DNA of 64,000 bases from Aliivibrio sp. 1S175. Lineage in GTDB: Bacteria > Pseudomonadota > Gammaproteobacteria > Enterobacterales > Vibrionaceae. This document shows positions 33,201 through 40,443 of the stretch, in pieces. Each line of letters begins with the position of its first letter. Position 1 is the stretch's first letter. The translations under genes were made by a program, and so were the position numbers. The notes under the pieces are model-generated. The model had not been told where the DNA came from. It did not search any database and was given only the letters and a program-made list of their open reading frames with translations. The stretch is taken from contig NZ_MAJS01000011.1 in assembly GCF_001690985.1 (NCBI RefSeq), forward strand, positions 1-64,000, written 5' to 3'.

Positions 33201-34340
33201 GTCGTTGAGTATGAAGTGGTTATCGAAAATAATAATGAAGCTGAATTTAAAAGTGTCAAGTTAGAAGACCGATATCCATCAGGTTTCCAATATGTTGAGA
33301 ATTCGACAGAAGTTACAAACAGTGGTCCTGATGGTGTTTTTGATACGGCAGATGACGTGTTTAGTAATCAAGAGCCAGCAGTAACTCAAGTTTTATCATT
33401 TTCTATCGGCGATATGCTTGCGTATGGATCGAGTGGTTCAACCGTGCAAGAAAATGTCAGGGTCCGTTATCTATTACGAGCCACAGTAGGTACTACATTT
33501 GGTCAATACGTCAATACCGCTTATGCAATGACCCCTGCGGAAGGAATGACAACAGGACCGTTAGAGATCAAATCGAACATGAGTAGTGCGACTGTTGAAA
33601 TTACACCCGATAAGTTATTCGATACGGCATCGATTATTGGCAAAGTTTTTGAAGATAATAATGGGGATGGATATCAAGCTGATGCAACCGCTTTTGATAT
33701 TAAATTAACCGCTAATATCGATCATAGTCATTACGTCACGGGTTCTACGACGATAGAAATTGAAGGTGAAAAAGAAAGCCTAAAAGAAAAAGGCATTGTT
33801 CCTATTAATCAAAGTATTGTCATTGATCATCTATTTGGCTTATCGAGAAACAGAACGCTACCTGAAGGAAATATAGCGGTTGTCCAATTTGCGACAAAAA
33901 ATAAAGACAAATTCGATTTTACCGTAACAACGACTGACGGTTCTCATATCTCATTCAGTAAAAGTGGTGTGATAAGCATAGATCATACTGGAAACAAAAA
34001 AGATGGGCTTTCCGCAGAAAATTTAAAAATAACTCGTAATCTATACAAGGATAATAACCAGTATTTATGGGAAATTGTCATTGAAAATATGGGGATCTAT
34101 GAGGATGGTATTCCAGGCGTAAGATTGATTACGGTTGAAGGTATCGTTATTGAAACTGATGAATATGGGCGTTACCACGTACCCGATCAATGGGTTCTTA
34201 ATAATAAGGGAAAACAATTCTTAGTTAAAGTTGACACGGATTCATTACCGACAGGAATGAAAGTAATTAGTGAAAACCCGAAAGTATTAAGAATTTCCCC
34301 GAATCAATTAACGAAATTTAATTTTAGTATTCAAAAATAA
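24252..34340 (+). CDS. Giant secreted repeat protein (DUF11-like repeats), 3362 residues
   Basis: A Sec signal peptide (1-30, hydrophobic IMIFSSFITLNTLAA then D) is followed by about 21 diverged beta-sandwich repeats of 125-170 residues. Repeats start near residues 31, 170, 307, 469, 610, 751, 922, 1070, 1238, 1368, 1506, 1670, 1821, 1972, 2120, 2267, 2413, 2549, 2686, 2827 and 2967. Each has a pattern like VTK..(Y)xPGExxxYxIxVxN, DDIS, AFxxW.I and AIGEIxN, the style of the DUF11 (conserved repeat) family; the last is most canonical. Near 3125 an SdrD B-like segment (IGKVFEDNNGDGYQ) begins, and after an insert it resumes as GIPGVRLITVEGIVIETDEY, followed by the family's C-terminus. No LPXTG or transmembrane anchor is seen. 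It leads an operon with an outer-membrane barrel and an OmpA-like lipoprotein. Function unknown; a surface filament or adhesin is inferred. Confidence 0.85.
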   Translation: MTRFSYLNSYRFNTFLIMIFSSFITLNTLAADLSVTVTTDSAVYENNTSVTYDVIVTNTSSSTIDDISIIADFMSVTSGTENAFQSTSISGTATFLSNQGNYASSGDLNATGASLRSGGTLTYTIDALTAQTITENISLMATVEFKPSLISPTETIDSTPVVVVPVPYDYDLDLSVNKANYIINQSLDYTLKVSNTGDYKVQNLSIDQLFDSLPDGVSIDGSSSSNFSSVVISATTNGVESNAGVFTTSGDLSVTDAIIDVGGSIIYTIKTVVSDSLISDIVTSANAMTKDGNVDSNELITPPAIGELDITLHEFESTNSYLVNDEMQINLTVKNTGTGIASDYEVQHNINDLISDLGNNLDQNQYDSSDVISNPYITWTSKVTSIGSKSISALNTSGEVIDQIFDDIVSVYPEEEISYVITAKVTPATIGEIENVTASVFKADGSLADPINTISGVVDPEYVLNLSDPEITVSKTTTQSEYVPGGEVVYDITVNNTSDKYFANNLTIVDKLSCIQSEQAGGEGQGSAFSSWKLDVVNGSDIEGTDAGSFNYGATQTGDLTISPDIAPGEQVNYKLTTTVSDSSIGLILDNGLLCSDDVSESGTGVQMPDDSLSVTKDVDTHYYSSGQLLTYTIKVTNNGDGFADQIPVVDDLASVMVMDIYGNSVPAYSSWLITASAEKIDGTVASSTDTGITGAITSPTILDVKATIEPETIVTYKIIARTIPTANSEINNLVTVDESIIADRASVPKDFAVSIEKRVKVDNAISFSSEQTYYSKPEETVTYQLVVGNDKSNGYATNVNVTDEISAIEADMLEPDNTPMPVFMNWTITHEVNVIDASDLSAQEQEDLLAATDVGVTEDNKDLDTVAQIPPNVEVIYTIVANIDRSDENKIVWGSFNNIATVTTPDNGESDSDNAWVRYKDPDVFVTKTTSNDNFVIGEEVVFDIYVFNKGEGFANDVDVFDDINGLGVFEAGWVIESSTDSHSSSGSYADDKSTWPDGGNIQSKVDIDPKESAGGYDGMGYVAYKVTGIVKDDYSLSEISNTVETFDPATNTESSSTAELGEDALLSRFNVSIVKTSDKVKVIPGEDITYSITLYNNSSTTTANNLTVIDLMADIEGVLANDKDGYFEDDNDQSPFEYWSIKLDGETEFGDQNNDNFVYPEVGSSTTLNLNPLEAKVFQIKARVKDNFVGSNNTSGVLTNLLSNDAYVYRDYGEVTEESHVSHHDNERVGQGSATERELYVNGNVEQYYTPGDTLTYTIKVSSTTGYLNDHEIFEDIKGLSVQLMDGTYGNPFSELFSVKVEKEDSDGALGTTDGTMDGIVQDNENIDTTIDVAGGDYVLYTVEGIVRDDAIGNIEIGDATLRPNEYHLTFSKETDEVNYEPGETLTYHLVITNDGNGNAYDIPVLDEISKVEVELIDGTTGPAFEPGWTITTEVIGGAAGSNAQIGTVEDGEDIDTNASIPMDATIEYIVTATVSPYAVGEINNILSVNGDQVSALSKPNTQKFEYEKTILAYYDTDGTTVLPSGLDGYKPNGFIEYQIEIRNNNNVHLNDISIVDEISEIETECYDLTSGTTVSCTAFDAWSISAESDASSLSNPGTVENNKDIDTEFDLASTSSTLLQPFVRYTIKAHIRKEAVGSFFNKADIDNEYKVTSDRSVMLPVNLTTTHLGYTDTSLSTRKTTYNHTVDGEQAVYHLRLENTGNGLEYGNALVEKFSDLQVKLAQTLTSQPDSQYGAVYEPAGWKVTATTSDEPMTSIGDFVGGDNVDIDLPFVSIAPGGWIDFVMESQIREETLDDFRVVPTYGSSDLAAVRFNVDPSNLEVSKEIISIDGNPYSDGDTYKPGDVVEYQFTVNNNQPVWNDNTVIQDLISNITVEVIGGDIEPAFINTNISHVITRGLDLNVDTKTLNYDPSSDLDIQEADGLDIGPMETITFTITGEIRTDAVGIIDGNTAIGGTDSVTTSTIPPTDPILVFEKVVTNTTADGNSCSFPSNTGTGCEYNPNGQVTYQITVTNEGEGIANDVLIQDLISTINTSDGVTAFSSNSVNLIENPRPARFSISGNYNGTGDLNATFDLMPTDTVVFEISALVAGPATGSITNTATINSDTTNAIILNAGTAKILATKQSDISTYTPGQVINYTIGILNNSDTNSEVAIIDDISSFLVETADGSMQPALDSWSIDSRIVSDGDHDSAPSYTDISTLSTSGDINSTIKMAGENADSTRTLVEIIVTGVIREDAIGEFTNVVEIDGNNYRVNVGYVVPEKGELAVTKTTTNIPATYIPGESIGFDVAVENIGSGYLTDVNITDLVNNIKTDFAAQALSGQAFEQWDITDVVVTGTDPSLTQPVAGTEITGSNGYAIDYNIAPMQTVNLHLEGKVNDKAMGDITNEVVVTDSDGNIKTAQATYTPEEAALVVTKVVDKPIYEAGDTLTYTIEITNTTAAWAKDVKVTDFLSTIESTTIDGSVVTAFVPNSIDIIGTSSTGNSVIPVISNNDINGTIEIAPNDTVTIIASGQLLDNLHGEVKNIVTVELDSVIHTAEAISVPIIPTVTLTKEAPVEFYTPGEVSDYVLTVTNETNGFADDIKLQDIISGLTVETIDGATESAFNFWILDVEVLDSDTVITRSRSTFNEDIDVNIDLAPLDTVTFTISGNVNKNAIGVIKNTATMEFDGVSIDKEAELKPEDQKVTFNKTLKDGSKEGSYIAGEESEFYITLVNDAASFAQNIQITDLITDLQVDTVFGTTEQAFSSWSIDYHIYDDKYDTTTINSLPIGDDIDVVVDLAPSATIEFVVKGVVNPKALGEISNTATMNDGISSIDSTAVLQPESVVLVVKKIADKSEYTNDDDEITYTLAVTNRGSSDVSGVQLVDEISTLQGANGNPLFTEWTTTIKEVPGLSVVTTENSIDLNSTQTLKAYEGNGFIITVVGKIGKGLDDNITNTFIATAPGGETAQDSVTVHVKKFADNEGQLEVTKQALKDSIQVGDVVEYEVVIENNNEAEFKSVKLEDRYPSGFQYVENSTEVTNSGPDGVFDTADDVFSNQEPAVTQVLSFSIGDMLAYGSSGSTVQENVRVRYLLRATVGTTFGQYVNTAYAMTPAEGMTTGPLEIKSNMSSATVEITPDKLFDTASIIGKVFEDNNGDGYQADATAFDIKLTANIDHSHYVTGSTTIEIEGEKESLKEKGIVPINQSIVIDHLFGLSRNRTLPEGNIAVVQFATKNKDKFDFTVTTTDGSHISFSKSGVISIDHTGNKKDGLSAENLKITRNLYKDNNQYLWEIVIENMGIYEDGIPGVRLITVEGIVIETDEYGRYHVPDQWVLNNKGKQFLVKVDTDSLPTGMKVISENPKVLRISPNQLTKFNFSIQK

Positions 34341-34382
34341 ATAACTCAAAACTATAAAAATAAAGAAGTTATTAGGAGATGT

Positions 34383-37300
34383 ATGAAGTTATTCAATAAG
34401 AATCATGCAACGTTATATGCATTGTATGTATTCCCATTAATGACGCTAGCAAAAGAAACAGATGACTTACAACAGCTGGATTCCAACGCGATGGATATTT
34501 CAGTGGATGTTCGTGAGCAAACAGACAGTTCTCGTATTTATTTAGATGAGGGGGCCATCTGGGCGAGTCGTGATATTACTAAGTTTAATCCTGTTTTAGA
34601 TTTAAGCGCGACGGATGAAGTTGAAGTCGACGACGGGAAACTTATTAACCCATTAAACTTTTCCGTTGACACTAATTACAGTTATTACATTAGCTCTTGG
34701 CAGCTTGAAGTATATCGTGGTGCTGATCGCCACCTGTCTCAGCCTCTAGCTGTGATGAAAGGTGAAAAGCTTGCAAACAGTACCGATATTGAATGGGACG
34801 GCTCAACAGACGTTAATTACAGATTTAAGCTTGGGCAGCAATTGCTGTTTCGATTAAAAGTGTGGGACAAAGATGGAAATATGGATGTCACAACGCTAGG
34901 TGTTGTCGATACTGTACGTCCGAATAAAGAATTATCTATTGACAAAAATAGTAACGAATCAACAAGTGGTCATAGTTTTGGTCGTTCTACATTAATGCGT
35001 CAGAATATACCGACGTCCTCTGGTTTGGCTAAGTTTATCGGAACTGGTTTAAATGGGGTTGATAAGGTTATTATTGGTGAAGATGAATTTGATGTTCTCG
35101 AAGGGGAGTTGTATGCAGAGATATTTCTTCCAACGGACGCGTATCGTTTTCCTACAACGGTTATTTTTGATTCAGGAGAAGAACGCCATTTCTCTCTTTA
35201 TGCCCGTATTCCAGATACTTATTATGCGCAAGCTGGTTTAGCTGACTTTTATGTAGGAAAAAATCATGTTGGAGGTAGTGCTGGTGCTCTTGAGGTCAAT
35301 GATCAATACGTAAAGGATATTTATAACCAAGGTAGAATCGCTTATTTTGGTCAAGGTAAATTTGGCGACAAATTACGTGTTGTCGCTCATGTAGATACTC
35401 AAGAAAACGCGATAAAAGATATGTTTAAAAGCCCCTTTGCTGCAAATGATAGTTCGACTGTTTTTGATATCGTCGATGGCGATGATGAAATGATGTATGG
35501 AAATTATGGCGATGGGGCTAACATTCAAAAAATTGTAAATACAAAAGGTAAGGTATATTTAGATGTTCAATATGACAAGTCCCAGTATTTATGGGGAAAT
35601 TTCAATACTGGTGTAACTGGGACAGATAATGCTGATTACAATCGGAGCTTATATGGTTTTAAAGGTGATTATCGTACTCGGTCAACAACAAAATTTGGAG
35701 AGGATCGCTTAAATGTCGTCGGCTTTGCTTCGCAATCAGATTCATTATATGCACATGATGAATTTCTTGGTACTGGAGGCTCATTATACTTCTTACAGCA
35801 TGGTGAAGTAATTCCTGGAAGCGATAAAGTATCTATAAAAATAATGAACAAAGACAGTGGTATTGTTGAAAATGAAATATCACTACAATCTGGTCGTGAT
35901 TATGAAATTGATGAATATCAAGGACGAATAATACTCACAAAACCACTGTCTGATATTGTTTCTGATAGTTTCAGTTCAGTGATTGATGACTCTCCTCGTG
36001 GTGGCTATGAAAATTATTTAGCGGTTGATTATGAATATGTACCGAGTGGAAGTGATGCACTTGACGCAATGGTCTATGGTGGAAGAGTTAAAGGATGGTT
36101 AAATGATTATATTGGCGTTGGTGCTACCTACGCATCAGAAGAAAAAGACACACAAAACTATGAGTTATTTTCAACAGATCTAACGTTACGAGCAACAGAA
36201 GGAACATATTTAAAGACGGAATTTGGTCGAACGCAAGGAACACAAGTTGACAGTAACTTTGTATCTTTTGATGGTGGTTTAACATTTACACCAATTTCGT
36301 CTGGCGTAAGTGATGATGATCGTGAAGGGGATAATATTCAAGTTCTTGGTGTCGTTAGTCTTTATGATTTAGCCCCAGATCTTTTCGGTGCAGTTGGTAA
36401 TGATGTGAAAGCTTGGTACAAATCAAAAGATGCGGGTTATTCATACGCGAGCCAAACTGACGATCTTGAACAAGAGTCTTATGGAACCGAAGTTCGCTTA
36501 CAAGTTAGTGATAGGGTTCAAGTATCTACTCGATTTACATCAATGGAAGAAACTGAAATTGATGGCACGTTAGAAACAGATACAGAGCAAATTGATGTTG
36601 AAACACAAATTTTAGTGACTGAAAATATTAAAGTTTCTTTTGCTGGTAAACACATAAAAGAATTGAATCAAAACAATGAATCAGGCACGGGTAACCTTGC
36701 CGGTGCAAAAGTTGAATATCTTTGGGATAACGAAAACAGCGTTTATATTAAAGGTCAAAAAACTGTTGATGCCACTGAAACTTATGATGATAACGACAGT
36801 GTCACTGTTGGTGCAGAAACTCGCGTATTAGATGACTTGAGTCTTGGTGGTGCCTATACCGTCGGGAGCCGAGGAGATGCCGCAGAAGCAACCGTTACTT
36901 ATGATGTAACTAACGATTATTCAACTTATGTTACTTATGTTGATGATAATTATGAAGACCAAAACAACGTTATTTTAGGTCAACGAGCAACATTGACGGA
37001 TTCTGTTGATTTCTACCAAGAAAACCAGTTTGTTAATGAAAATAACGGAAAAGGTCGAGTTGATTCTTTTGGTTTTGATAATGAAGTTACCGATGATATT
37101 GATATTGGAATTGCTTATCAACAGGGGGAGATTGATTATAGCGATGATCCTGAAAACACCATTACGGGTATCGTGAATCGAAGAGCTGTTAGTTTTAATA
37201 TTGGTTTGGATCTCGATTACATCGTTCTAAAGCATAAAATTGAGTATCGAGTAGATAAAACTGAAGAGACAAATGAAAAAATTGAACAATGGGTAACTAC

Positions 37301-37913
37301 CAATAGTTATACACACCATCTAACGGAAGAATATACCTTATTTGGTAAATTTAATTACTCTAAAGCGATGAATGATACGAATAACGAATTACTTGAACGC
37401 TTTATTGAATCAAGCATTGGTCTTGCTTATCGACCTATTTATAATGATAAATTAAACCTATTAGCTCGTTATACCTACTTGGTTGATTTTGATAATTTAA
37501 ACCGCGATGTCGAATATTCTGATACTGAAAGCCATATTGTGGAAACAGAAGCGATTTACTCATGGGATGCAAATTTAGATCTTGGTACTAAGTTCGCATA
37601 TAAAGATAAATTTGAACGGTTTGATAGAGCATCAGGTGTCGGTGTTGATGTAAATAGCCAAATTTACCTTACTGGTCTTAGCGCCTCTTACCGAATAATG
37701 AAAAACTGGGATGTAACGGGCGAATATCATTGGAAAGTCGATACTCAAAATGATGAGTTAGAAGAAGGGGCTTTACTCTCTTTTAATAAATACGTTACCG
37801 AGAACTTTAAAATCGGGGTAGGTTATAACTTTTCCAATTTTGATGATAATTTAACGAATGATGATGGCTATAACGCGAGTGGGGTCTTCATTAACCTCAT
37901 AGGTAAGATTTAG
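34383..37913 (+). CDS. Large outer-membrane beta-barrel protein, partner of the giant repeat protein
   Basis: A 1176-residue exported protein: signal peptide at about 1-23, an N-terminal beta-rich periplasmic part (about 25-275), then from about 285 a segment shared with proteobacterial partners of DUF11 proteins. That segment runs LADFYVGKNHVGG, GDKLRVVAHVDTQE, YLWGNFNTGVTGTDNADYNR, GTGGSLYFLQHGE and YEIDEYQGRIILTKPLSD (about 500-535). From about 545 to the end there are many alternating-polarity strands, typical of a large barrel (for example YVTYVDDNYEDQNNV and IGVGYNFSNFDD). The end (FINLIGKI) lacks the usual terminal Phe. AGGAG precedes the ATG by normal spacing, and the gap to the previous gene is only 42 bases. 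The family has no known function; exporting or holding the repeat protein is inferred. Confidence 0.82.
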   Translation: MKLFNKNHATLYALYVFPLMTLAKETDDLQQLDSNAMDISVDVREQTDSSRIYLDEGAIWASRDITKFNPVLDLSATDEVEVDDGKLINPLNFSVDTNYSYYISSWQLEVYRGADRHLSQPLAVMKGEKLANSTDIEWDGSTDVNYRFKLGQQLLFRLKVWDKDGNMDVTTLGVVDTVRPNKELSIDKNSNESTSGHSFGRSTLMRQNIPTSSGLAKFIGTGLNGVDKVIIGEDEFDVLEGELYAEIFLPTDAYRFPTTVIFDSGEERHFSLYARIPDTYYAQAGLADFYVGKNHVGGSAGALEVNDQYVKDIYNQGRIAYFGQGKFGDKLRVVAHVDTQENAIKDMFKSPFAANDSSTVFDIVDGDDEMMYGNYGDGANIQKIVNTKGKVYLDVQYDKSQYLWGNFNTGVTGTDNADYNRSLYGFKGDYRTRSTTKFGEDRLNVVGFASQSDSLYAHDEFLGTGGSLYFLQHGEVIPGSDKVSIKIMNKDSGIVENEISLQSGRDYEIDEYQGRIILTKPLSDIVSDSFSSVIDDSPRGGYENYLAVDYEYVPSGSDALDAMVYGGRVKGWLNDYIGVGATYASEEKDTQNYELFSTDLTLRATEGTYLKTEFGRTQGTQVDSNFVSFDGGLTFTPISSGVSDDDREGDNIQVLGVVSLYDLAPDLFGAVGNDVKAWYKSKDAGYSYASQTDDLEQESYGTEVRLQVSDRVQVSTRFTSMEETEIDGTLETDTEQIDVETQILVTENIKVSFAGKHIKELNQNNESGTGNLAGAKVEYLWDNENSVYIKGQKTVDATETYDDNDSVTVGAETRVLDDLSLGGAYTVGSRGDAAEATVTYDVTNDYSTYVTYVDDNYEDQNNVILGQRATLTDSVDFYQENQFVNENNGKGRVDSFGFDNEVTDDIDIGIAYQQGEIDYSDDPENTITGIVNRRAVSFNIGLDLDYIVLKHKIEYRVDKTEETNEKIEQWVTTNSYTHHLTEEYTLFGKFNYSKAMNDTNNELLERFIESSIGLAYRPIYNDKLNLLARYTYLVDFDNLNRDVEYSDTESHIVETEAIYSWDANLDLGTKFAYKDKFERFDRASGVGVDVNSQIYLTGLSASYRIMKNWDVTGEYHWKVDTQNDELEEGALLSFNKYVTENFKIGVGYNFSNFDDNLTNDDGYNASGVFINLIGKI

Positions 37914-37931
37914 GATATGAGAAGTGTAGAT

Positions 37932-38840
37932 ATGAAACATTGGATGTTAGGGTTAAGCCTACTTTCTATTTTTGGTTGTAGTACAGAAACTTATGTAAGC
38001 CAAGAGAATGTAGATAAATATGACGAACGAGTTCAAAAATTTTTGATTGCTGAGTGTTTGGTACCACAACGGGAAATACAAGTGGCTGTGGCTGAGCATT
38101 TTGAATTTGATAAATCTGAATTAAAAGAGACGGATTATGCCTCTTTGAATCAATTTATAGCTAATATAGATAAACTTAAAGGGCGCATTGCTATTGTTGG
38201 TCATACTGATTATCAAGGTTCGATCAAATATAATGAAGATTTATCTCGTCGACGTGCTGAATCCATTAAAGCGTATTTATTAAAAACGTTACCAGTAAAC
38301 AATTATGAATGGGAAGTTAAGTTTTATGGAGAAAAACAGCCAATAGCTAAAGGTCGGAGTCTAGAAGCAAATGCGGCGAATCGACGTGCTTATTTAGTTT
38401 TTGAGCAAACCGTAGGTATAGAAACTAATCCAGCTTGTTTACCACCTGAACCGAAACGAAAAGTATATGCGACAATGGCATCACATTTTGATTTTGATAA
38501 ATCAATATTGAAGGATAAAGATAAGATAGAGTTAGATAAATTGGCATTAAAATTAGAGGGGCTAACAGGCCGAATTCTAATTGCAGGTCATACTGATTAT
38601 CAAGGTTCACTTAGCTACAACGAAAAATTAGCTAAAATGCGTTCAATAGCAGTGCAAGAATATTTAAAAACCAAGGTTGATCCCGATCAGTTTGTTTGGG
38701 AAGTGAAATCATTTGGTGAAAAATCCCCTATTGTTGAAGAAAGATCGTTAAAAGCAAATGCAGCTAACCGACGAGCATTTGTTGTTTTTACAGAGGGGAA
38801 TTTACCAGACAAGGATATTAAGCCATTAACCAATGAGTAA
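37932..38840 (+). CDS. Lipoprotein with two OmpA-type peptidoglycan-binding domains
   Basis: About 302 residues. ATG at 37932 is chosen: it gives a clean lipoprotein signal (MKHWMLGLSLLSIFGC, lipidated Cys 16) with GAGAAG seven bases upstream, whereas ATG 37917 has its AGGA too close. Two OmpA C-terminal domains follow in tandem. The first has FEFDKSEL (about 57), GHTDYQGSIKYNEDLSRRRA (about 91) and NAANRRAYLVF (about 145). The second has FDFDKSIL (about 186), GHTDYQGSLSYNEKLAKMRS (about 219) and NAANRRAFVVF (about 276). The Asp of GHTD and the following Arg, which bind diaminopimelate, are kept in both. Predicted role: anchoring the outer-membrane assembly to the cell wall. It closes the three-gene operon. 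Confidence 0.9.
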   Translation: MKHWMLGLSLLSIFGCSTETYVSQENVDKYDERVQKFLIAECLVPQREIQVAVAEHFEFDKSELKETDYASLNQFIANIDKLKGRIAIVGHTDYQGSIKYNEDLSRRRAESIKAYLLKTLPVNNYEWEVKFYGEKQPIAKGRSLEANAANRRAYLVFEQTVGIETNPACLPPEPKRKVYATMASHFDFDKSILKDKDKIELDKLALKLEGLTGRILIAGHTDYQGSLSYNEKLAKMRSIAVQEYLKTKVDPDQFVWEVKSFGEKSPIVEERSLKANAANRRAFVVFTEGNLPDKDIKPLTNE

Positions 38841-38846
38841 GTGTAA

Positions 38847-39238
38847 TGGTCAACAAAAAGCGGACACTAGATATCGTGTTTCTTTCTCGTATTGGAGCGG
38901 TGACAAATACCCATTAGCGGTATGGGGCCGCAGCCATTATAATACGGCAAGTAATCTAAAATACTTAGCTTCGCTTCTTTTTTAGTTTTAAACATTTCAT
39001 CATTCAAGTGTTCGTGTTTGATACTGTGAAAAAACGCTCTGTAGGAGCGTTATCCCAACATTCCCTTTTTCCACTCATGCTGATATATATAAATCCATAA
39101 CACCTTGCTCTGTAACTAATTTAACGGCATCTTGTTTATATTCAAGAGTAAACGTTCTACGTGTATTTTCCTTATCCATATTCACCGCTAGTGACATAAT
39201 TACTAAAACTTATAGAGGTGTCCTGAACGATTAGATCA
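38847..39238 (-). mobile_element. Internally deleted IS3-family element (about 392 bp)
   Basis: The ends are related inverted repeats of 23 bases: the left begins TGGTCAACA and finishes GGACACTA, and the reverse complement of the right begins TGATCTAAT and finishes GGACACCT. Between them only the start of orfA and the last part of orfB remain. No clear target duplication is visible. It sits directly after the giant-protein operon and shows past insertion activity here. Confidence 0.75.
38850..39197 (-). pseudogene. Fused, frameshifted IS3-family transposase remnant
   Basis: Reading leftward, MSLAVNMDKENTRRTFTLEY leading into KQDAVKLVTEQG is the beginning of an IS3-type OrfA (the helix-turn-helix protein). 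It is abruptly followed in other frames by orfB C-terminal pieces: SGKRECWDNAPTERFF, then KHEHLNDEMFKTKKEAKLSI and LDYLPYYNGCGP, and finally VSAFC before a stop. At least two frameshifts and a large internal deletion (helix-turn-helix end, most of the DDE domain) make it dead. The last DDE-region motif (WDNAPTERFF) identifies the IS3 family. Confidence 0.8.
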
Positions 39239-39289
39239 TTACAGCCGCTTAAGGTCAGTATAAACGGCTCATTAAGTTTATGGGGTCGT

Positions 39290-40315
39290 TTATCTAAATA
39301 ACACTCGCTTTAATGGCGTTTTATTTACCCCTAAAACAAATAAGGTAGATAGCGTTGCTGTCCCAAATACAATCACAAAGTCTCTCATTGCCAAAGTAAG
39401 CCCCATCATTCCAGTAATATTTAAGAAAACAACGACAAAGAGTAGATGGCATACATAAATACCAAGAACGTGTTTGCTTAATTTAAAGGTTATCGGATGA
39501 TTTCCTAAATTTGGTTTTGATAATAAAAATAAAAATAACCCTATACCTATTAATGGGGTTCCGATTAAGAAATCATGCAAGTTAAAAGGGATGTCAAATT
39601 TTGTTAACCAATATGCTTCGCTAAAGTGAATGATTAAACCAACAATCAGTAATAATAATGATTTAGTTGAGGATAGGGAGATATTACGGCGTCTCAATTC
39701 AAAACCAATCACAACCATCAATGTACTAAAGAAAGGACCATTACGAGTAAAGAAGGGCGTCCATACTTCAGTTAATGTTTGATAGCTGCCGCCCATAACA
39801 CCATAAGCATACAAGATAACTGCAACAGGAATAAGCAAAGACGATTTATTAAAATGAATGATTATTGCGGTAATTGTAACTGCGATAACCAGTGCAGGGA
39901 TAAACCATAAATGCACCATCCCACCTTCCATTAAGGCATTTAGAGGGTTTTGAGTTAACCAATTCCAATAGCCTGTACGCTCAGCCAAATACCCATCCGT
40001 TGCTACTCGTTGCCAATTAAATGGCATTGCTAGGCATAATAGGCTCCAAACTAGCCAGATTTTGATTAATGGTGATGAGTAATGCTTAAGCGTATTGAAC
40101 GGTGATGTTGATAACTTAGGTTGAATTAAGTAACCAGAAAGAATAAAAAAGAAGGGAACAGCAAAACGGGTTAATTGATTAAAAGCATAACCCAAAACGG
40201 GAACATCATCGACTAATAAATACGTCATGAAGATTTGAGAATGCAAAGCAATAATCGCAAACAGAGCGATCAGTCGCCCTAGCTCTAAACTCGCGATTTT
40301 ATGAAGGTTTTTCAT
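39290..40315 (-). CDS. Acyltransferase 3 family membrane protein
   Basis: A 341-residue protein with about ten membrane helices and the acyltransferase-3 hallmarks: ASLELGRLIALFAIIALHSQ (about 8-27, catalytic His in the first helix) and FAVPFFFILSGYLI (about 51-64). Later helices end in a basic tail. Such enzymes O-acetylate or succinylate surface glycans (OatA, WecH and related), with acyl groups moved across the inner membrane. No glycan genes adjoin it, so the acceptor is unknown. It is divergent from the copper cluster, with 181 bases between the starts. Confidence 0.85.
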   Translation of the reverse strand: MKNLHKIASLELGRLIALFAIIALHSQIFMTYLLVDDVPVLGYAFNQLTRFAVPFFFILSGYLIQPKLSTSPFNTLKHYSSPLIKIWLVWSLLCLAMPFNWQRVATDGYLAERTGYWNWLTQNPLNALMEGGMVHLWFIPALVIAVTITAIIIHFNKSSLLIPVAVILYAYGVMGGSYQTLTEVWTPFFTRNGPFFSTLMVVIGFELRRRNISLSSTKSLLLLIVGLIIHFSEAYWLTKFDIPFNLHDFLIGTPLIGIGLFLFLLSKPNLGNHPITFKLSKHVLGIYVCHLLFVVVFLNITGMMGLTLAMRDFVIVFGTATLSTLFVLGVNKTPLKRVLFR

Positions 40316-40443
40316 TAAAAGGACATCCTTGAATTTTTCGCTAATCTAGCAAAAGTTCCCTTTTGAAAATATGCGTTACGTTAATTCATTGGCGTTTCGT
40401 AAGCGGTTGATTTCAAATTTGAGACGTTTTTCACATAAAATCA

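Noticed and set aside
24252-34340. Giant gene as a type I-secreted RTX adhesin
   Set aside because: It has a Sec signal peptide, no RTX nonapeptides, and no adjacent ABC/HlyD/TolC secretion genes.
24252-34340. Tandem DNA-level repeats that might signal assembly collapse
   Set aside because: The protein repeats are strongly diverged in sequence and length, so the DNA has no long identical blocks.
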